DNA of 8,219 nt. Origin: Chloroflexota bacterium. Its GTDB lineage: Bacteria; Chloroflexota; Anaerolineae; Anaerolineales; Villigracilaceae. The notes below the pieces were generated by a model. It was not told the DNA's origin. It saw only the letters and a list, made by a program, of their open reading frames with translations, and did no database searches. Both the position numbers and the translations under genes were made by a program. The stretch covers positions 1 to 8,219 of the forward strand of contig JAMDBC010000007.1 of the NCBI GenBank assembly GCA_023484185.1, in the 5' to 3' direction. This document shows positions 1-5,408 of this stretch, piece after piece; the first letter of the stretch is position 1; each line of letters opens with the position of its first letter.

Positions 1-27
1 CCAATTTACCTGCATGAGACTTTTTAT
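1..27. repeat. 27-bp exact inverted copy of an internal tyrS segment
   Basis: Bases 1-27 are the exact reverse complement of bases 783-809, which lie inside tyrS on the minus strand. Read on the plus strand they encode PIYLHETFY, residues 170-178 of the TyrS in this window. Identity stops abruptly at base 28, and the plus-strand frame then runs LTLRVFLG to a stop. A perfect 27-mer is far beyond chance in 8 kb. Its position at the first base of the window suggests a contig end, a chimeric read join or a k-mer-limited assembly break rather than a biological repeat. Confidence 0.85.
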
Positions 28-65
28 CTTACATTACGGGTTTTCCTCGGTTGATTCAGGAATTG

Positions 66-102
66 ATAAAAAAATAAGACGCGCCAAGCACGTCTTATTT
101 TT
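66..102 (-). terminator. Rho-independent terminator of tyrS
   Basis: A perfect 12-bp stem pairs 70-81 with 91-102 around a 9-base loop (82-90). On the minus strand the A-run at 68-74 becomes a U-tract immediately after the stem. It sits directly after the tyrS stop codon at 105-107. The other flank also carries five T residues (98-102), so it could work in both directions. No plus-strand gene ends here. Confidence 0.85.
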
Positions 103-104
103 CG

Positions 105-1316
105 CTACTTGACTCTTACAAAGCGACGCTTGCCCGCCTGCAGCACGCCCGGATGCGGGAACGAGACATCGTTGCGCTCCAAAACTTCTCCATCTAAACG
201 GATTCCCTTCTGATCGATCAAGCGTTTGGCCTCGCTCTTACTGGATACCAAACCGGCTCTCGTTAGAACATCCATGACCGTCATCCCGGCTTTCAACGCA
301 AACTCCGGCATCTCGTCCGGCACTTCCTTCTGCTGGAACAATTTCACGAAAGCCTCTTCCGCTGACGTGGCGGCCGCCTCGCTAAAAAAAATGCCCGCGA
401 TCTCGCGCGCCAATTTCATCTTCACATCACGCGGATGGACAGAGCCCGATTCCAATCCATTGAGCAACGCGTCAATCTCATGCGGCGACCAACGCGTTAC
501 CAGCCGCATATATTTTTCCATCGCAAAATCAGGTACCGACATCAGCTTGCCGTACATATCTTCCGCGCCGCTATTGATCGGCACAATATTCCCCGTTGAT
601 TTGGACATGCGTTGGACGCCGTCCGTACCGGGCAGGATGCCGCAGATTATACCCACCAGCGGTTTCTGTCCCATGGCTTCCTGCAACTTGCGCCCCGCCA
701 CGATGATATTGAATAACTGATCCGTGCCACCGACTTGTACATCGGTCCGCATTGCAACGGCATCGTAACCCTGCATCAAAGCATAAAAAGTCTCATGCAG
801 GTAAATTGGCTCATCCTTCTCCAACCGCTTGGCAAAATTGTCGCGTGCCAAAAATTGTTGCACAGTGAAATTCTGGCCCAGCTTGATCAAGTCGACCAGC
901 GAAAGCTCGCTTAACCATTCACCATTGTAGCGAACTTTTGTCTTTTGGCGGTCGAGCACGCGAAAAGCCTGTTCGGTATAAGTTTTGGCATTTTCGGAGA
1001 CTTGCTCCAAGGTCAGGATTGGACGTGCTTTATTTTTATCAGAAGGATCGCCCACTAGCGCAGTATAGCTCCCGATCAGAAAAGTCACTTCATGTCCTAG
1101 CTCCTGAAACTGACGCAGTTTCCGCATTGTAATGGTATGGCCCAAATGCAAGTCTTTAGACGTAGGGTCGTAGCCGCAATACACGCGCAAAGGACGACCT
1201 TCTTTGGCAGCCTCCGTCAATCGCTGGCGCAACTCATCGCTCATCGTCTCTTTTAGTTTCTCATCGCCATATTCCGTGCCCTGCATCAAAAGCTCAACCT
1301 GCTCATCAATATTCAT
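105..1316 (-). CDS. tyrS: Tyrosyl-tRNA synthetase (type 2 family)
   Basis: Class Ic aminoacyl-tRNA synthetase that activates tyrosine with ATP and charges tRNA-Tyr in the cytoplasm. The 403 residues match a full-length bacterial enzyme. The Rossmann catalytic domain has YCGYDPT at 46-52, the HIGH-type motif HLGH at 57-60, the tyrosine/ATP pocket region around DVQVGGTDQ (192-200) and the KMSKS-type loop RMSKS at 236-240. The KMSKS-like form, rather than KFGKT, points to the type-2 (TyrZ-like) subfamily. An S4 RNA-binding domain occupies about 340-403. The ATG at 1314-1316 is supported by a strong GAGGAGG ribosome binding site at 1321-1327 on the minus strand. The gene is probably transcribed alone: its own promoter and attenuator-like leader lie at 1317-1453 and a terminator follows the TAG stop. 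Bases 783-809 recur inverted at 1-27. Confidence 0.97.
   Translation of the reverse strand: MNIDEQVELLMQGTEYGDEKLKETMSDELRQRLTEAAKEGRPLRVYCGYDPTSKDLHLGHTITMRKLRQFQELGHEVTFLIGSYTALVGDPSDKNKARPILTLEQVSENAKTYTEQAFRVLDRQKTKVRYNGEWLSELSLVDLIKLGQNFTVQQFLARDNFAKRLEKDEPIYLHETFYALMQGYDAVAMRTDVQVGGTDQLFNIIVAGRKLQEAMGQKPLVGIICGILPGTDGVQRMSKSTGNIVPINSGAEDMYGKLMSVPDFAMEKYMRLVTRWSPHEIDALLNGLESGSVHPRDVKMKLAREIAGIFFSEAAATSAEEAFVKLFQQKEVPDEMPEFALKAGMTVMDVLTRAGLVSSKSEAKRLIDQKGIRLDGEVLERNDVSFPHPGVLQAGKRRFVRVK
783..809. repeat. Internal tyrS segment repeated inverted at the window start
   Basis: This is the partner of the inverted copy at 1-27. It is an ordinary part of the tyrS coding sequence (residues 170-178), so the copy at the window edge is the anomalous one. 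Confidence 0.85.
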
Positions 1317-1320
1317 TCTG

Positions 1321-1327
1321 CCTCCTC
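1321..1327 (-). promoter_or_regulatory. Ribosome binding site of tyrS
   Basis: On the minus strand GAGGAGG lies four bases before the tyrS ATG. It is downstream of the leader terminator, so tyrS translation depends on readthrough of that terminator. Confidence 0.8.
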
Positions 1328-1350
1328 AAAAGATCCGAATGATGACGAAC

Positions 1351-1374
1351 AAAAACGCGCCCGCGAGGGCGCGT
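1351..1374 (-). terminator. Attenuator terminator in the tyrS leader (3:4 hairpin)
   Basis: On the minus strand ACGCGCCC (1374-1367) pairs perfectly with GGGCGCGT (1362-1355) around the loop TCGC. The stem runs into a T-tract (1355-1351, then GTT), giving a GC-rich intrinsic terminator 35 bases upstream of the tyrS start codon. No gene ends just before it except the 14-codon leader peptide, so it is best read as a regulatory terminator. Its CCC at 1369-1367 can alternatively pair with GGG at 1384-1382. Confidence 0.8.
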
Positions 1375-1400
1375 CGCAATTCCCTCACATGGATCATGTG
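1363..1400 (-). promoter_or_regulatory. Alternative hairpins of the tyrS attenuator (1:2 and 2:3)
   Basis: Two competing pairings are visible on the minus strand. The 1:2 hairpin pairs CACATG (1400-1395) with CATGTG (1391-1386) around ATC; segment 1 overlaps the last codons and stop of the leader peptide. The 2:3 antiterminator pairs GTGAGGG (1388-1382) with CCCTCGC (1369-1363), seven pairs including one G-U, with a 12-base loop. Forming 2:3 consumes the CCC of the terminator stem and part of its loop. A ribosome stalled with Tyr codon 10 or 11 in the A site should cover segment 1 and free segment 2. A ribosome at the stop codon should cover segment 2 and allow termination. The pairings are seen; the mechanism is inferred. 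Confidence 0.65.
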
Positions 1401-1438
1401 CGAAAATAATAGTACGCAAAGGAATGGTAAATAAACAT
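1394..1438 (-). CDS. Tyrosine-rich leader peptide controlling tyrS
   Basis: A 14-codon ORF reads MFIYHSFAYYYFRT and ends in TGA. Four of 14 codons are Tyr (codon 4 TAC; codons 9-11 TAC TAT TAT), a strong excess matched to the amino acid used by the downstream synthetase. It starts 7 bases after the TATAAT box and is followed by alternative hairpins and a terminator, as in the attenuators of amino-acid operons and pheST in Proteobacteria. No Shine-Dalgarno precedes it, and the predicted transcription start coincides with its AUG, suggesting leaderless translation. The peptide itself probably has no function beyond its translation. Sequence and geometry are direct observations; the regulatory role is inferred. 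Confidence 0.75.
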   Translation of the reverse strand: MFIYHSFAYYYFRT

Positions 1439-1444
1439 GGCCGC

Positions 1445-1453
1445 ATTATACCA
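1445..1453 (-). promoter_or_regulatory. Extended -10 promoter of tyrS
   Basis: On the minus strand TGG-TATAAT (1453-1445) is a consensus -10 hexamer (1450-1445) with the TGn extension. No good -35 lies 16-18 bases upstream; the nearest is TTGAGG with a 20-base spacer, and an extended -10 can compensate. Six bases (GCGGCC) separate the box from the A at 1438, so initiation is predicted at or within a few bases of the leader peptide AUG. Confidence 0.75.
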
Positions 1454-1660
1454 AACTTACTGCCAGCAATCCTCAATATGAGCCATGCCATTGCCTGTAC
1501 TGAGCCGCAGGCACACGTCGAGACGGCGATCCTCCGTCGAAGTATTCCCCTGTTTTGGCGAGGAGAAAGTCCCCGTTTTTTGGGGATTGCTTCGCGCACC
1601 TACCCTAATGAGCGGTTCCATGGAAAACCGCCTGGCAACAACATACTGAGAATTGCTGAC
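1454..1660. other. Lipoprotein-tyrS intergenic region
   Basis: About 200 bases upstream of the tyrS promoter contain no convincing gene. Small inverted repeats are visible: GCGGTT/AACCGC at 1612-1617 and 1626-1631 with CCATGG in the loop, TCCCC/GGGGA at 1570-1574 and 1582-1586, and GACGG/CCGTC at 1522-1526 and 1534-1538. None is followed by a good T-tract on the minus strand, so a terminator for the lipoprotein gene is not established. Confidence 0.4.
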
Positions 1661-2341
1661 TTACTGACCAAGACTAACCTGGAAAGTCCACGGCCCTTTG
1701 ACAGTAAAAAACTCATCGCTGTAGACGATTTTCTGCGCGTCTTCATCGGACATTGAAGCGGGTTTGCTTACGATCCGCATGGTCGCCACCCCATTGACAT
1801 CCACGCAAGCCAGGCTGATGGCGATGCCGCGCTCTATCAAGGCCTGCTGAATTTTCGGCATGTAGAGGGAGCAATACTCGCCAATGCTCGGCGGCGCACC
1901 CAAAGATTCTATTGTCAACAAAGCAGACGATAGATCCGCGTCGGGCGGCACATAAAAACCCAATTCATCGCAACGCAAGCCCGGCTGTCCGTTGGCGGCA
2001 TCCTGAACACTTAACATGGACGAACTAAACTGGGAAGTTGTCTGCCCGGCATAGTCAAGGTGCGCGGCCCAGATCGTCCAATCGGACGTATCTGGCAAGG
2101 TAAAACACACATCGGCATTGACTTGTTTGCCGTCGCGCCAGGCGCGCTTGAGATTAACAGAATATCCGCTCACGGCCTGGCTGTTGTTAATCTGGGGAGC
2201 TTGAAGCGTCGGATAAGAGGTGGTGTCAATCGCAGGCGTAGCGAGCGCAACGCCTGCAGACTGTACCGGTTGCGAAACTGTTTTTCCGCAAGCAGTGGTA
2301 ATCAATGAAAGCAGGAAGAGAAAGCAGAAGATTTTTTTCAT
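1661..2341 (-). CDS. Putative secreted lipoprotein, function unknown
   Basis: A 226-residue protein begins with a short basic n-region (MKK), a hydrophobic core (IFCFLFLLSLITT) and then A17-C18-G19. This resembles a lipoprotein signal peptide with Cys18 as the lipidation site. The lipobox is imperfect (T15-T16-A17-C18 instead of L-A/S-G/A-C), so confidence in lipidation is moderate. A Ser/Thr/Pro-rich linker (~20-55) leads to a mostly beta-like region with SGYSVNLKRAWRDGKQVNADVCF at its start, and four Cys in the mature part could form disulfides outside the membrane. I do not recognise a family. The ATG is supported by GGAGG at 2348-2352, six bases upstream. If lipidated, it would be a substrate of the Lgt encoded at 4411-5406. 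Confidence 0.75.
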   Translation of the reverse strand: MKKIFCFLFLLSLITTACGKTVSQPVQSAGVALATPAIDTTSYPTLQAPQINNSQAVSGYSVNLKRAWRDGKQVNADVCFTLPDTSDWTIWAAHLDYAGQTTSQFSSSMLSVQDAANGQPGLRCDELGFYVPPDADLSSALLTIESLGAPPSIGEYCSLYMPKIQQALIERGIAISLACVDVNGVATMRIVSKPASMSDEDAQKIVYSDEFFTVKGPWTFQVSLGQ

Positions 2342-2497
2342 TAGGAACCTCCAAACAGGACGGTTTACAGATGAGTGGTTATCACACCTGCGACAATTGG
2401 AAATCGTGCCATATCACCAATAATATCACTGTCGCCGTAAATTATCTGCTCAGCGACCGGCAAAAGCAGAAGAATCTCATGCAGCCCATAAAAGGCA
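2342..2497. other. Intergenic region between lipoprotein and epimerase genes
   Basis: This 156-base gap should carry the promoter of the lipoprotein gene. It is AT-rich around 2415-2455 and contains several TATTAT/GATAAT-like hexamers on the minus strand, but no -10/-35 pair with proper spacing could be selected. No intrinsic terminator for the epimerase gene is visible. Confidence 0.3.
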
Positions 2498-3385
2498 TCA
2501 TCCGATCAAATCCTTGAGCGCACCATCCAGCGCGGGGAATTGGAATGGATAACTCAATTCCAAGAGACGCTTTGGAACAACATATCTTCCGTCCACGACC
2601 AGCACGCTCATTTCGCCCAATATTGTCCGAAGCAGGAAAGCCGGTGTTGGAAACCAAAATGGACGGTGTAAAGCTTTTGCAATCGCGCGCATGAAATCCG
2701 CATTGGAGGTTTGAGCGGGCGCGATCAGGTTGAACGCGCCGCGCGCATTTTGATTTTCAAGAAGGAAGCGCAGCGCTCCGACTTCATCGGCGAGATGAAT
2801 CCATGGCATGCATTGTTTGCCGTCTCCGAGCGGACCGCCCGCAAAGAGTCGCGCGGGCAAAGCCATCAACGGAAACAAGCCGCCGCGCGAATCAAGGACA
2901 ACGGCCGTTCGGGCAACGACATGACGCATGCCAAGTTCTTCGACTGGCTGCGTGGCGGTTTCCCAGTGCACCGTGAGTTGCGCAAGGTAATCGTCAGCAG
3001 GAGGCGTGGATTCGTCAGCAATTTCGCCATGCAAGCCGTAATGATTGATGCCGGAGATTTGCAGGAAAACACTCGGGCGATGCACACAGTCCCTTATAGC
3101 GGAGACCAGCACAAGGCCGGGAAGGACGCGGGAGTCGTGGAAATATCGCTTCCGGGATTTTGTCCACGGCCAATGTTCGAGTCCGAATCCGGCCAGGTTG
3201 ACAACGGCATCCATTTCTTCAAGGCGCTTTGCCCACTGGCCCACTGTTTGTCCATTCCATTGAATTTCAATTGGACGATTTGGCTGGCGGCGCGTCAAAA
3301 TGTAAACTTCATGTCCAGCAGAACGGAGTGATGCGAAAAGGGCTGTTCCCAGAAAGCCTGAACCGCCTGCAATCAAAATTTTCAC
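2498..3385 (-). CDS. TIGR01777-family NAD(P)-dependent epimerase/oxidoreductase
   Basis: A 295-residue member of the extended short-chain dehydrogenase group often annotated as SulA/YfcH-like epimerase; its substrate is not established. The N-terminus has the glycine-rich nucleotide loop GGSGFLG at 7-13, followed by VNLAG at 62-66. ISGINHYG at 110-117 sits where family members carry the active-site Tyr region. RTAVVLDSRGG lies at 159-169. The C-terminal DUF1731-type tail contains LGEMSVLVVDGRYVVPKRLL (256-275), a hallmark of this family. Length is normal (~300). The start is GTG at 3383-3385, supported by AAGGAG at 3394-3399, eight bases upstream; no better ATG exists nearby. It is divergent from the HNH gene across 53 bases. 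Confidence 0.9.
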   Translation of the reverse strand: MKILIAGGSGFLGTALFASLRSAGHEVYILTRRQPNRPIEIQWNGQTVGQWAKRLEEMDAVVNLAGFGLEHWPWTKSRKRYFHDSRVLPGLVLVSAIRDCVHRPSVFLQISGINHYGLHGEIADESTPPADDYLAQLTVHWETATQPVEELGMRHVVARTAVVLDSRGGLFPLMALPARLFAGGPLGDGKQCMPWIHLADEVGALRFLLENQNARGAFNLIAPAQTSNADFMRAIAKALHRPFWFPTPAFLLRTILGEMSVLVVDGRYVVPKRLLELSYPFQFPALDGALKDLIG

Positions 3386-3408
3386 TCTAAACTCTCCTTA
3401 GTTCGTTA

Positions 3409-3417
3409 TGCTATAAT
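3409..3417 (+). promoter_or_regulatory. Extended -10 promoter of the HNH gene
   Basis: TGC-TATAAT at 3409-3417 is a consensus -10 box with the TGn extension, as at the tyrS promoter. No clear -35 is seen. Transcription would begin near 3424, giving a leader of about 15 bases that contains GGAG (3430-3433), five bases before the HNH ATG. Confidence 0.7.
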
Positions 3418-3438
3418 CGTGCCTATTGCGGAGTTGGC

Positions 3439-3942
3439 ATGCAAGAACCGGTATTAGTACTCAATGCAAATTTTGAACCCATCAACATTTGCTCCACCCG
3501 GCGGGCCATCGGTCTGGTCATGGTAGGCAAGGCGGCAATGGTGGCCAATGGCCGCGGCTATATACACACCGTCAAGGAATTAATCCCGCGCCCATCGGTC
3601 ATTCGCCTTGATATTCAGATCCATCGTCCGCGCCCACACATCAAGCTGACTCGCCGCGAAGTCTTTCGACGCGACAATTATACCTGCCAGTATTGCGGAC
3701 GGCGCGACCGAGGCTTGACGGTGGACCACGTCCAGCCAAAGCACCAGGGCGGCCAACATATCTGGACGAACGTGGTGGCGGCTTGTCCGCCCTGCAATCA
3801 TCGCAAAGGCGGGCACAGTCCCGAAGAAGTGCATATGCTGCTTTTGCACGTTCCAAAAGAACCCCCGGCCAACGCCACCTATATGTTTGCGCGACATCTG
3901 GACGACAACGATGATTGGGCCCAATATATAAAGGGCTGGTAA
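3439..3942 (+). CDS. HNH endonuclease family protein
   Basis: A 167-residue protein with a complete HNH/zinc-ribbon nuclease core. CQYC (Cys83, Cys86) and CPPC (Cys116, Cys119) are the likely zinc ligands. TVDHVQP carries Asp96-His97, and WTNVV (from 109) followed by CNHRKGG (119-125) completes the beta-beta-alpha-metal fold. The N-terminal ~65 residues (LVLNANFEPINICSTRRAI) match the common chromosomal HNH family found in Chloroflexota, Actinobacteria and Cyanobacteria. The cellular role is unknown; there is no intron, intein, methylase or phage context here. The ATG at 3439 is supported by GGAG five bases upstream and by the adjacent promoter. It is the only plus-strand gene in the window. 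Confidence 0.9.
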   Translation: MQEPVLVLNANFEPINICSTRRAIGLVMVGKAAMVANGRGYIHTVKELIPRPSVIRLDIQIHRPRPHIKLTRREVFRRDNYTCQYCGRRDRGLTVDHVQPKHQGGQHIWTNVVAACPPCNHRKGGHSPEEVHMLLLHVPKEPPANATYMFARHLDDNDDWAQYIKGW

Positions 3943-3954
3943 ACACACAACAGG

Positions 3955-3986
3955 AACGGCGCGGATTTCCGCGCCGTTTGTTTTTA
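3955..3986 (+). terminator. Rho-independent terminator of the HNH gene
   Basis: AACGGCGCGG (3955-3964) pairs perfectly with CCGCGCCGTT (3969-3978) around ATTT, followed by the T-rich run TTTGTTTTTA. It begins 12 bases after the TAA stop of the HNH gene. Confidence 0.93.
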
Positions 3987-4043
3987 TTGGCGGCAAGAGG
4001 TGGAAACGGAGTTCGATGAACCGAGGATAATAACTTTTGGCAT
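3984..4043 (-). pseudogene. N-terminal stub of a probable MBL-fold hydrolase
   Basis: On the minus strand an ATG at 4043 opens MPKVIILGSSNSVSTSCRQ and stops in the T-tract of the HNH terminator. The opening KVIILGSSN-V resembles the first beta strand of metallo-beta-lactamase-fold hydrolases. The expected HENTH-type continuation is absent, so homology appears to end around 4000. It lies in a cluster of truncated genes, which supports a deletion remnant. With only about a dozen informative residues the family call is tentative. Confidence 0.4.
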
Positions 4044-4050
4044 AGCGCAT

Positions 4051-4128
4051 CTATTTTATAACATTCGCCAGAATAAACGGGGTGATATACGCTTCGACCA
4101 ACGCGGCAATCCCCAGCAACGGCGCTTC
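4051..4128 (-). pseudogene. C-terminal fragment of a probable SpoIIM-like membrane protein
   Basis: In the frame shifted from the ABC fragment, bases 4128-4051 encode a hydrophobic segment containing AALVEAYITPFILAN and end in TAG. This resembles the last transmembrane helix and tail of stage II sporulation protein M (DUF95) proteins, which often end in IEAFITP-like sequence. There is no start codon or upstream coding part; the sequence runs directly into the ABC ATPase remnant. In Chloroflexota such genes can occur near RDD-family and ABC transporter genes, so a deletion joining two neighbours is plausible. The family call is from memory of the motif. Confidence 0.45.
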
Positions 4129-4325
4129 ACGATATCATAGCCAGCTACGCACGCCCAGCCGCGCGTGGGTGTCAGCAGAGATGTCACCATGCGGACAGTG
4201 GTGGTCTTGCCCGCGCCGTATTGGCCCAAAAGCCCCAGAATTTGTCCGGGCTTTACAGACATCGCCACACCGTCGACGGCCAAAAACTCGTTGAATTGCT
4301 TGCTCAAGTCTTCAGTTTCTATCAT
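4056..4325 (-). pseudogene. Truncated ABC transporter ATP-binding protein
   Basis: An ATG at 4323-4325 opens MIETEDLSKQFNEFLAVDGV and continues through the A-loop region, a Walker A motif GQYGAGKTT (normally GPNGAGKTT) and LLTPTRGWACVAGYDIVK, as in multidrug/ABC-2 type ATPases. Similarity ends after about 76 codons. The frame then reads RRCWGLPRWSKRISPRLFWRML, unlike an ABC protein, and stops at 4056. The Q-loop, LSGGQ signature, Walker B and H-loop are all missing, so no functional ATPase can be made. The altered P and N of Walker A may also reflect decay. There is no strong ribosome binding site. It follows lgt on the same strand after 85 bases. The break at about 4130 is where the SpoIIM-like fragment begins. 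Confidence 0.8.
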
Positions 4326-4348
4326 TGTGCGTCCAGCATAAAAGGATA

Positions 4349-4380
4349 GGAGGACGGCGTCTATCAGACAACAGTCCTCC
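4349..4380 (-). terminator. Hairpin downstream of lgt, possible weak terminator
   Basis: GGAGGAC/GTCCTCC (seven pairs, 4349-4355 with 4374-4380) encloses a second small stem GTCT/AGAC around GAT. On the minus strand it is followed by TATCCTTTT, a poor U-tract. It lies 31 bases beyond the lgt stop and could be a weak terminator or an mRNA 3' stabilising structure. Confidence 0.45.
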
Positions 4381-4410
4381 AAAAAGTTACCTTGTTCAGA
4401 TTGATGAAGC

Positions 4411-5406
4411 CTATTTGGTATTTTTCTTCGCAGCAGGCTTTTTCGCCGTCGTTTTGGTCGGGAACTTTTTTGCAGGCGCTGATTTCGTCGTGGATTTTCT
4501 GACAGTCTTCTTCGCAACGACAGGTTCCAACAATTCCGCTTCGGGTTCGGAACTTGAGGCGGGTGCGTCCAAAACTGGCTCAACCGCCATTGACATCATT
4601 TCCGGCTCCGCCGTACCGGGGCGGTGTCTCCAAATGAGCACCAGCAAGGCAAGGACAGCCACCACGGCACTCAGAGTCTGGTTGGCGTTGATCCCGGCAA
4701 TTCGCGAAGCGTCGAGCCGCAAAAAGTCCAGGGAGAAGCGAATAATGGGATAGACGATCAAATAAACGTTGAAAACGTCGCCTCTCTTGAGTTTGTCAGA
4801 ATATTGGCGGGCTATCCACAGCAAGAGCAGCATGTTCAGCAAATTCAGGATAGACTCATACAGGAAGAGTGGATGGTAGTAGGCTTCGTTTTGAAATCCC
4901 GCCAGACGGTGTGCCGGATCAATATAGATTTTCCAGGGCAGGTTGGTCGGCGCGCCGTAAAGTTCCTGATTAAAGAAGTTGCCCCAACGCCCAATGGCCT
5001 GACCCAAAGCCAGGCCGGGGGCGGCGATATCCGTCCATTCAACGAAGCTGATGGCGGGGTACTTGCGCGTATAAAAGTACAGCGCAATCAATCCGCCCAT
5101 GACCGACCCCGGAATTCCCAACCCGCCCTTCCAAATGGCAATTGCATCCAGCGGATGTGTGAGATAGTATTGGGTGGTAAAACCCTGAGCGATCGACGAA
5201 GGCGGCGGGGTGAAGATGTGCCACAAGCGAGCGCCGATCACGCCGCCGATAATAAGATAAACCAGCAGATCCCACACCATTTCAGGATCATGCCCGCGGC
5301 GTTTGGCTTCATGCGCGGCGAGAAAGCCACCGGCAACTGTGCCGAGCATTAAGACAATTCCATAAAAGCGAATGTACAACGGACCTAAAGCAAAACCATC
5401 GATCAT
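4411..5406 (-). CDS. lgt: Prolipoprotein diacylglyceryl transferase with basic C-terminal tail
   Basis: Inner-membrane enzyme that transfers diacylglyceryl from phosphatidylglycerol to the lipobox cysteine of prolipoproteins. Several membrane helices are evident (about 8-32, 45-63, 98-112, 125-140, 180-200, 213-230, 243-260). The Lgt signature GRWGNFFNQELYG is at 139-151, with Arg140 and Glu148. YHPLFLYES is at 177-185, and Arg223 in YPIIRFSLDFLR corresponds to the late conserved arginine. The His of the E. coli HGG motif is replaced (GGLGIPGSVMGG), as in many Gram-positive-type enzymes. The core ends near 262. Residues 263-331 are an extra tail: an acidic Glu/Ala/Ser linker (~266-296), then a Lys/Ala/Thr/Pro-rich segment (299-331) resembling histone H1 tails. 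The ATG is two bases after the upstream stop, with AAGGAG inside that gene's end, so translation is probably coupled. Confidence 0.95.
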   Translation of the reverse strand: MIDGFALGPLYIRFYGIVLMLGTVAGGFLAAHEAKRRGHDPEMVWDLLVYLIIGGVIGARLWHIFTPPPSSIAQGFTTQYYLTHPLDAIAIWKGGLGIPGSVMGGLIALYFYTRKYPAISFVEWTDIAAPGLALGQAIGRWGNFFNQELYGAPTNLPWKIYIDPAHRLAGFQNEAYYHPLFLYESILNLLNMLLLLWIARQYSDKLKRGDVFNVYLIVYPIIRFSLDFLRLDASRIAGINANQTLSAVVAVLALLVLIWRHRPGTAEPEMMSMAVEPVLDAPASSSEPEAELLEPVVAKKTVRKSTTKSAPAKKFPTKTTAKKPAAKKNTK

Positions 5407-5408
5407 TT

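Noticed and set aside
1317..1450. T-box riboswitch upstream of tyrS
   Set aside because: The leader is only about 120 bases, lacks the AGGGTGGNACCGCG T-box consensus and a specifier stem, and is better explained by the Tyr-rich peptide and the three competing stems.
1306..1599. 97-codon minus-strand frame spanning the tyrS leader
   Set aside because: It crosses the tyrS promoter and terminator hairpin, overlaps the tyrS start, and has no protein-like features. The short Tyr-rich ORF in another frame fits the signals.
2711..3331. 206-codon open frame on the plus strand opposite the epimerase gene
   Set aside because: It is antisense to a complete TIGR01777 protein with intact motifs, with no ribosome binding site or domain of its own.
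3580..4050. 156-codon open frame on the minus strand opposite the HNH gene
   Set aside because: It is antisense to a clear HNH domain and to its terminator, and shows no recognisable domain or ribosome binding site.
4326..4583. N-terminal extension of the ABC ATPase fragment into lgt
   Set aside because: The frame stays open upstream of 4325, but it overlaps lgt out of frame with low-complexity Arg/Lys/Ser sequence. The ABC similarity begins exactly at the ATG at 4325.
4624..5352. 242-codon open frame on the plus strand inside lgt
   Set aside because: It is antisense to conserved Lgt motifs, and its composition is what the reverse of a membrane-protein gene gives.
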